This document shows positions 59,730-64,000 of a stretch of 64,000 nt of DNA, piece by piece; the first letter of the stretch is position 1, and each line of letters opens with the position of its first letter. The notes beneath the pieces are model-generated. The model did not search any database, was not told where the DNA came from, and saw only the letters and a program-made list of their open reading frames with translations. This DNA is from Azoarcus sp. L1K30 (GTDB lineage: Bacteria > Pseudomonadota > Gammaproteobacteria > Burkholderiales > Rhodocyclaceae): positions 2,710,639 through 2,774,638 of the forward strand of contig NZ_JAGRRD010000001.1 in the NCBI RefSeq assembly GCF_018122735.1, in the 5' to 3' direction. A program made the position numbers and the translations under genes.

Positions 59730-59762
59730 GGGGGCAGGCTGCGGCAACCGTGACCTGCCCCC
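59730..59762 (+). terminator. Hairpin between TAXI receptor and permease genes
   Basis: GGGGGCAGG (59730-59738) and CCTGCCCCC (59754-59762) form a 9-bp stem with a 15-base loop, without a T-tract. It is likely an mRNA-stabilising or attenuating hairpin that keeps the receptor in excess over the permease. Confidence 0.55.
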
Positions 59763-59836
59763 GAATCACCCGCGGCAGCAAAGGCCAAAAGCACTCGCTC
59801 CGTTTGCGTATCACCTGAACCGGGGAGGCGCGGCGT

Positions 59837-62461
59837 ATGACCCGCTCTGAAAAGAAAGCCACGACGCACGAACTGACCGACGAACAGCTCAAGCAGATTG
59901 TTGCCGAAGCCGACACCGGCGGCCGGAAACCTACCGGCTTTGCAGCGAAACTGCTGCTTGCGGTGGCCTTGGCATGGTCGCTGTTCCAGCTCTGGATTGC
60001 GTCGCCGCTGCCATTTTCGTTCGGTATCTTCGTTCTCAACGACACCGAATCGCGCTCCCTGCACCTTGCCTTCGCCGTGTTCATGGCGTTTGCCGCCTAC
60101 CCGGCATTCAAGCGTTCTCCGCGCGCCTATGTCCCGGTGGTCGACTGGATATTGGCGATCGGAGGCGCATTCTGTGCGTCCTACCTCTTCTTCTACTACG
60201 CCGAGCTGTCCGGCCGCCCCGGGCTGCCCACGACGCTCGACCTGGTCGTGGCCGTTGGCGGCATCGTCCTGCTGCTGGAAGCAGCGCGCCGTGCGTTGGG
60301 TCTGCCGATGGTCATTCTGGCCGTGGTGTTCCTGGTGTATATCTTCTTCGGCCAGTACATGCCCGATGTCATCGCTCACCGTGGCGCTTCGTTGTCGAAA
60401 GGCATGAGCCACATGTGGCTGACGACGGAAGGCGTGTTTGGCGTGGCGCTGGGTGTGTCGGCCAGCTTCATCTTTCTGTTCGTGCTGTTCGGCGCCCTGC
60501 TCGAGACCGCCGGCGCGGGCAACTATTTCATCAAGTCGGCCATTGCACTGCTCGGCCACATGCGCGGCGGTCCGGCCAAGGCTGCGGTCGTTGCGTCGGC
60601 CTCGACCGGCCTGATCTCGGGATCCTCGATTGCCAACGTGGTCACCACCGGCACCTTCACCATTCCACTGATGAAGAGTGTCGGCTATCGCGCCGACAAG
60701 GCCGCCTCGGTCGAAGTCGCCTCGTCCGTCAACGGTCAGCTGATGCCACCGGTCATGGGCGCAGCGGCCTTCCTGATGGTCGAATACGTCGGCATCACCT
60801 ACGTGGAAGTGATGAAGCACGCCATCGTGCCGGCGCTGATTTCCTATATCGCGCTGTTCTACATCGTTCACCTCGAGGCGATGAAGATGAACCTGCAGGG
60901 CCTGCCGCGTCGCGAACCCCTGCCCTGGCAACAGGCCACCGTCACCACGCTGATGACGGTCTCGGGTCTGATCATCCTGTCTGCCATCGTCTATTGGGGC
61001 TTCGGATGGCTCAAGACGGTGGTCGGCGAATCCGCCTTCATGATCGTCGGCGCGCTGATGCTCGCCGCCTATGTGGCCATCATCCGCTTTGCCGCCAAGT
61101 ACCCCGAGCTGCACATGGAGAAGCCGGGCGACAAGATGGAATATCTGCCCGAAATCGGGCCCACGTTGAAGTCGGGTCTGCATTACCTGCTGCCGGTGGC
61201 CGCGCTGATCTGGAACCTGATGGTCGAACAGCTGTCTCCGGCGCTCTCGGCATTCTGGGCAACGCTGTTCCTGATCTTCATTCTCGTCACCCAGCGCCCG
61301 CTGTTCGCGTTCTTTCGCGGCCAAGGCGATTTTGGCGCTGCCGTCCGACACGGTTTCCAGGATCTGTTCGACGGCCTCGTGACCGGCGCCCGCAACATGA
61401 TCGGTATCGGCATTGCCACGGCCACCGCCGGCATCATCGTCGGCACCGTCACGCTGACCGGCATCGGCCTGGCGATGACCGAACTGGTCGAGGTCCTGTC
61501 GGGCGGCAACCTGATGATCATGCTGTCGCTGGTCGCGGTCATCTGCCTGATCCTGGGCATGGGCCTGCCGACCACTGCAAACTACATCGTGGTATCGACG
61601 CTGATGGCGCCGGTCATCGTCGAGCTGGGCGCACAGCAGGGCCTGCTGGTGCCGCTGATTGCAGTCCATCTGTTCGTGTTCTACTTCGGCCTGATGGCCG
61701 ACGTGACCCCTCCGGTCGGGCTCGCCTCCTACGCTGCCGCCGGCATCGCCAAGAGCGACCCGATCAAGACCGGCTTTACCGCCTTCGGCTACAGCGCGCG
61801 TACCGCCATCCTGCCGTTCATGTTCATCTTCAACACGCAGTTGCTGCTGATCGGCATCACCGACGGCATCCACCTCATCCTGACCATCGTCAGTGCCACC
61901 ATCGCCAGCCTGATGTTTGCGGCGGCCACGCAGGGCTGGTTCGTCACCCGCAACCGGGTACATGAAACGCTGATCCTGCTGCTGGTCACCTTCACCCTGT
62001 TCCGCCCGGGCTTCTGGCTCGACATGGTCTATCCGGCCTACGACGAAGTGCCGACCACCGAACTCACCCGACTGATCGAGGAAGCGCCCCCGAAAGGCAA
62101 CCTGCGTGTATGGGTGAATGGCCTGACGCTCGAGGGCGATGAAGTATCGAAAGGCGTGCTGCTGCCGCTGGGAGAGCCCGGCAAGGCGCGCGAACGCCTG
62201 GCGAACATCGGCCTGACGCTGATGACGCTCGGCGATGAGGTTCAGGTGGCCGCGGTGAAGTTCGGCAGCCGGGCCGAAAAGCTCGGGCTAGAACAAGGCT
62301 TCAACATCACCTCGATCGAACTGCCGGCAGCCGATCGTCCGGACAAGGAATGGATATTCGTACCCGCCCTGCTGCTGCTGGCAATGGTCTGGCTCATGCA
62401 AAAGGCACGCGCGCGCCGCGAACCGCCACGACCGGCTTTCGACCCGAACGCCCACTATTAA
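59837..62461 (+). CDS. TRAP transporter fused permease (4TM/12TM) with C-terminal DUF3394-type domain
   Basis: This 874-residue membrane protein joins the small (DctQ-like, about 4 TM) and large (DctM-like, about 12 TM) TRAP subunits. Hallmarks are SASTGLISGSSIANVVTTG, SSVNGQLMPPVMGAAAFLM, LILGMGLPTTANYIVVST and MADVTPPVGLASYAAAGIA. After the last channel helices a soluble PDZ-like segment (GSRAEKLGLEQGFNITSIEL) and a final hydrophobic helix match DUF3394. It imports its substrate with a sodium or proton gradient together with the TAXI receptor. It is followed by a repeat region and a terminator. Confidence 0.92.
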   Translation: MTRSEKKATTHELTDEQLKQIVAEADTGGRKPTGFAAKLLLAVALAWSLFQLWIASPLPFSFGIFVLNDTESRSLHLAFAVFMAFAAYPAFKRSPRAYVPVVDWILAIGGAFCASYLFFYYAELSGRPGLPTTLDLVVAVGGIVLLLEAARRALGLPMVILAVVFLVYIFFGQYMPDVIAHRGASLSKGMSHMWLTTEGVFGVALGVSASFIFLFVLFGALLETAGAGNYFIKSAIALLGHMRGGPAKAAVVASASTGLISGSSIANVVTTGTFTIPLMKSVGYRADKAASVEVASSVNGQLMPPVMGAAAFLMVEYVGITYVEVMKHAIVPALISYIALFYIVHLEAMKMNLQGLPRREPLPWQQATVTTLMTVSGLIILSAIVYWGFGWLKTVVGESAFMIVGALMLAAYVAIIRFAAKYPELHMEKPGDKMEYLPEIGPTLKSGLHYLLPVAALIWNLMVEQLSPALSAFWATLFLIFILVTQRPLFAFFRGQGDFGAAVRHGFQDLFDGLVTGARNMIGIGIATATAGIIVGTVTLTGIGLAMTELVEVLSGGNLMIMLSLVAVICLILGMGLPTTANYIVVSTLMAPVIVELGAQQGLLVPLIAVHLFVFYFGLMADVTPPVGLASYAAAGIAKSDPIKTGFTAFGYSARTAILPFMFIFNTQLLLIGITDGIHLILTIVSATIASLMFAAATQGWFVTRNRVHETLILLLVTFTLFRPGFWLDMVYPAYDEVPTTELTRLIEEAPPKGNLRVWVNGLTLEGDEVSKGVLLPLGEPGKARERLANIGLTLMTLGDEVQVAAVKFGSRAEKLGLEQGFNITSIELPAADRPDKEWIFVPALLLLAMVWLMQKARARREPPRPAFDPNAHY

Positions 62462-62502
62462 CCCGGCAATCAATTAGATGACAAATGCTGGGGTGCAGCG
62501 CG

Positions 62503-62672
62503 GTCACTCCCTCCCCTTCAAGGGGGCGAAGCAGGGAATTCGGCGAGCGTCGCTCGCCGCCTGCGAAGCGGCGTAGCGCAGCGGAGACTCCCGGGCTGGG
62601 GTGGGGATGGGTTCTCCCTACGCCGCAAATCACCCACCCCCCTCCTAACCTCCCCCTTGAAGGGGGAGGAAC
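62503..62672. repeat. Composite GC-rich intergenic repeat
   Basis: Most of the 313-base gap 62462-62774 is a repeat element. It is bounded by CTCCCCTTCAAGGGGGCGAA and CTCCCCCTTGAAGGGGGAGG and encloses a hairpin GGCGAGC/GCTCGCC and GGGGTGGGGATGGGTT with its partner CACCCACCCCCC. The arms match the elements at about 30.98 and 33.5 kb. No gene is visible in the gap. Confidence 0.65.
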
Positions 62673-62722
62673 GCGGTGCCGACAATGACTTCATCTGTTT
62701 CATTGCCGGGTTAATAGGCACG

Positions 62723-62748
62723 GGGCGCCCATTCAGGGCGCCCTTTTT
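62723..62748 (+). terminator. Rho-independent terminator of the TRAP operon
   Basis: GGGCGCCC (62723-62730), a 5-base loop ATTCA and GGGCGCCC (62736-62743) form a strong stem followed by TTTTT (62744-62748). It is oriented with the TRAP genes and lies before the convergent PilZ gene. Confidence 0.88.
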
Positions 62749-62774
62749 ATTCCGCGCCGAACGCGCGGTGCAAT

Positions 62775-63191
62775 TCAGATCAGCGATGGTCCGCTGACGA
62801 TCGCGGTCGCGTCGCGTTCATTGATTCTCACGGTCGCATTGGCGAGCACGTGCGCAATCAGCCACTCCTTGAGCCTTTCGACCTCTTCGCCGTCGATCTC
62901 GACAAAGCGGCAGCCCGCCTTGCGCAGGCCGCCATCGGTGATCTGGTTGACGACCTCGGCCCGACCTTCGATACGGTCGGGCACGCCTTCGCGCTGGAGC
63001 ACGAAGGAAAAACTCACCCCTGCGCCCAGATCGGCGGAAACAGGCAGCGAAAATCCCTCGAGCGACAAGTCGTTGAGCGGACGGCGCACGCCATTGACCA
63101 AGGCCCAGAAACAGACGTCACCCCGACGCTTCGCGACGAATCGCTGACGCGCCCTGCGCTCTGCCGAGTCCACTTTCGCGGCGGAATTCAT
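62775..63191 (-). CDS. PilZ-domain protein
   Basis: This 138-residue PilZ-domain protein has the two c-di-GMP-binding motifs RRARQRF (RxxxR) and NDLSLEGFSL (D/NxSxxG), followed by a beta-barrel with GRAEVVNQI. It is a likely c-di-GMP receptor, which fits the diguanylate cyclase at 36137 in the same window. The ATG at 63191 is chosen over ATG 63197 because GGAG lies 7 bases upstream of it. Confidence 0.88.
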   Translation of the reverse strand: MNSAAKVDSAERRARQRFVAKRRGDVCFWALVNGVRRPLNDLSLEGFSLPVSADLGAGVSFSFVLQREGVPDRIEGRAEVVNQITDGGLRKAGCRFVEIDGEEVERLKEWLIAHVLANATVRINERDATAIVSGPSLI

Positions 63192-63261
63192 GCACATGCT
63201 CCAGAGACAGAATGGACGCTATGGTAGCGCAGTCGCGACCGATACATGCGTGAGGAATATC

Positions 63262-64000
63262 TCACAACGGTAGCCCTCGCGGCTTGCGGCCGGCGTGGGC
63301 AAACAGACGGTCATAAAGACCGCGCGGAAGCACCCGTAACAGCTTTGCGACCCAGGCCATCTGCCACGGCGTCACGGCAAAGCGATCTCCACGCTCGATG
63401 ATCCGCACAATGCGAGCGGCCGCGATGTCGGCCTCGAGCATGAAGGGCATGGGGTAGGTGTTGACGGCCGTCATCGGCGTACGGATGTAGCCTGGCGCTA
63501 CTGTCACCACCTTCACCCCGCTACCGTGCAGTTCCACCCGCAGACTCTCGAGATAGGCCAGCGCCCCGGCCTTCGATGCACTATAGGCACCGGCGCCCGG
63601 AAGCCCCCTGATACCGGCAACGGATGCGATGCCCGCCAACCTGCCGCTGCCGCGTTGACGCATACCTTCGATGAAGGGCTGAAACGTGGCGACCATGCCA
63701 ATCAGGTTGATCTGCACCAGGCGCGCAAAGGCATCGATATCCTCCGCATGTTCGGTGAGCGTACCCACCGACACACCTGCATTCGCGATCACCACATCGG
63801 GAAGGCCAATGTCGTCAACGAAGCTTTTCGCCGCTGCCTGAATCGACTGCGCATTGGCGACATCGGCGACGAAGATCCTGTGCGTTCCCGACAGTTCATC
63901 GATAAGTCGCCGCATCGGCGCTTCGCGACGCGCGACCAGTCCAAGCACCGCGCCCTGCCCCGCGTAATGACGCGCGAGCGCGGCACCGAGGCCGCTGGAA
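63262..64000 (-). CDS. SDR-family oxidoreductase (5' partial)
   Basis: The frame continues past base 64000, so the N-terminus with the full TGxxxGxG cofactor motif is cut off; the visible start reads SSGLGAALARHYAGQGAVLG. The rest is a classical short-chain dehydrogenase with DVANAQS, VIANAGVSVG (NAG motif), the catalytic YSASK and a VAPGYIRTPM segment. About 245 residues are visible. Substrate unknown; the type often acts on acyl or steroid-like alcohols. Confidence 0.88.
   Translation of the reverse strand, partial: SSGLGAALARHYAGQGAVLGLVARREAPMRRLIDELSGTHRIFVADVANAQSIQAAAKSFVDDIGLPDVVIANAGVSVGTLTEHAEDIDAFARLVQINLIGMVATFQPFIEGMRQRGSGRLAGIASVAGIRGLPGAGAYSASKAGALAYLESLRVELHGSGVKVVTVAPGYIRTPMTAVNTYPMPFMLEADIAAARIVRIIERGDRFAVTPWQMAWVAKLLRVLPRGLYDRLFAHAGRKPRGLPL

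Noticed and set aside
59693-61963. 756-residue minus-strand frame opposite the TRAP permease
   Set aside because: It is a low-complexity His/Gln/Asp/Arg-rich shadow with no ribosome site; the plus frame has sixteen or so transmembrane helices and TRAP motifs.

Overview
The window looks like the chromosome of a high-GC betaproteobacterium, most plausibly Rhodocyclales/Zoogloeaceae (the Azoarcus, Aromatoleum and Thauera group). The reasons are gene content and style: a class I PHA synthase, a complete leucine/isovalerate (liu) catabolic cluster, several acyl-CoA enzymes, a TAXI-type TRAP transporter, a large chemotaxis cluster and a PocR-type diguanylate cyclase. Genus is inference. I saw no rRNA, tRNA, CRISPR array, prophage or insertion sequence.

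Layout. 1-5902: branched-chain amino-acid or aromatic-acid ABC importer livK(partial)-livHMGF with a coupled EamA exporter. 5903-10499: single genes (small membrane protein, solitary N6-adenine DNA methyltransferase, GNAT, LOG-family hydrolase, exported dienelactone hydrolase). 10564-22778: chemotaxis cluster cheY - mcp - STAS - cheA - mcp - cheW - NIT-mcp - cheD - cheR - cheB, preceded by a perfect 24-bp palindrome that overlaps a possible FliA (sigma-28) promoter. 22938-24722: rapZ followed by coupled NusG-domain-II and Gx-transporter genes. 24850-34816: minus-strand liu operon (isovaleryl-CoA dehydrogenase, methylcrotonyl-CoA carboxylase beta, methylglutaconyl-CoA hydratase, carboxylase alpha, acyl-CoA synthetase, HMG-CoA lyase, two DUF1289 genes, an MBL hydrolase) with a divergent AraC regulator (34978-36021). 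36137-41946: PocR-PAS-PAS-GGDEF cyclase, MscS channel, an unknown 407-aa protein, a one-haem DUF3365 protein and a fructosamine-kinase-like protein.

42311-46623 is the most interesting part. Four tightly coupled genes encode a DUF3348 protein, a MotA/TolQ/ZorA-like membrane protein with a very long coiled-coil tail (DUF802), a MotB/ZorB-like OmpA-domain protein that keeps the proton-carrying Asp, and a DUF2894 protein. This has the architecture of an ion-driven stator complex resembling the ZorAB half of the Zorya defence system, but it has neither flagellar genes nor Zorya effectors beside it.

46820-57604: small K+-channel-like protein, WYL regulator with divergent VOC protein, then a fatty-acid-type block (isomerase, acyl-CoA dehydrogenase, thiolase, a GNAT-carbonic anhydrase fusion, a PaaI thioesterase, a MerR regulator with a perfect 18-bp palindromic operator candidate), an MBL hydrolase, phaC with a clear terminator, and a PIN-domain protein. 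57609-64000: cytoplasmic-type metal or cobalamin receptor, TAXI receptor plus fused TRAP permease with terminator, a repeat-rich intergenic stretch, a PilZ protein and a partial SDR. A GC-rich intergenic repeat family (core CTTCAAGGGG) occurs at about 30.98, 33.5 and 62.5 kb.

Functionally, the window joins import of branched-chain or organic acids, their conversion to acetyl-CoA and acetoacetate, and storage as PHA, with behaviour control (chemotaxis, c-di-GMP) beside it.
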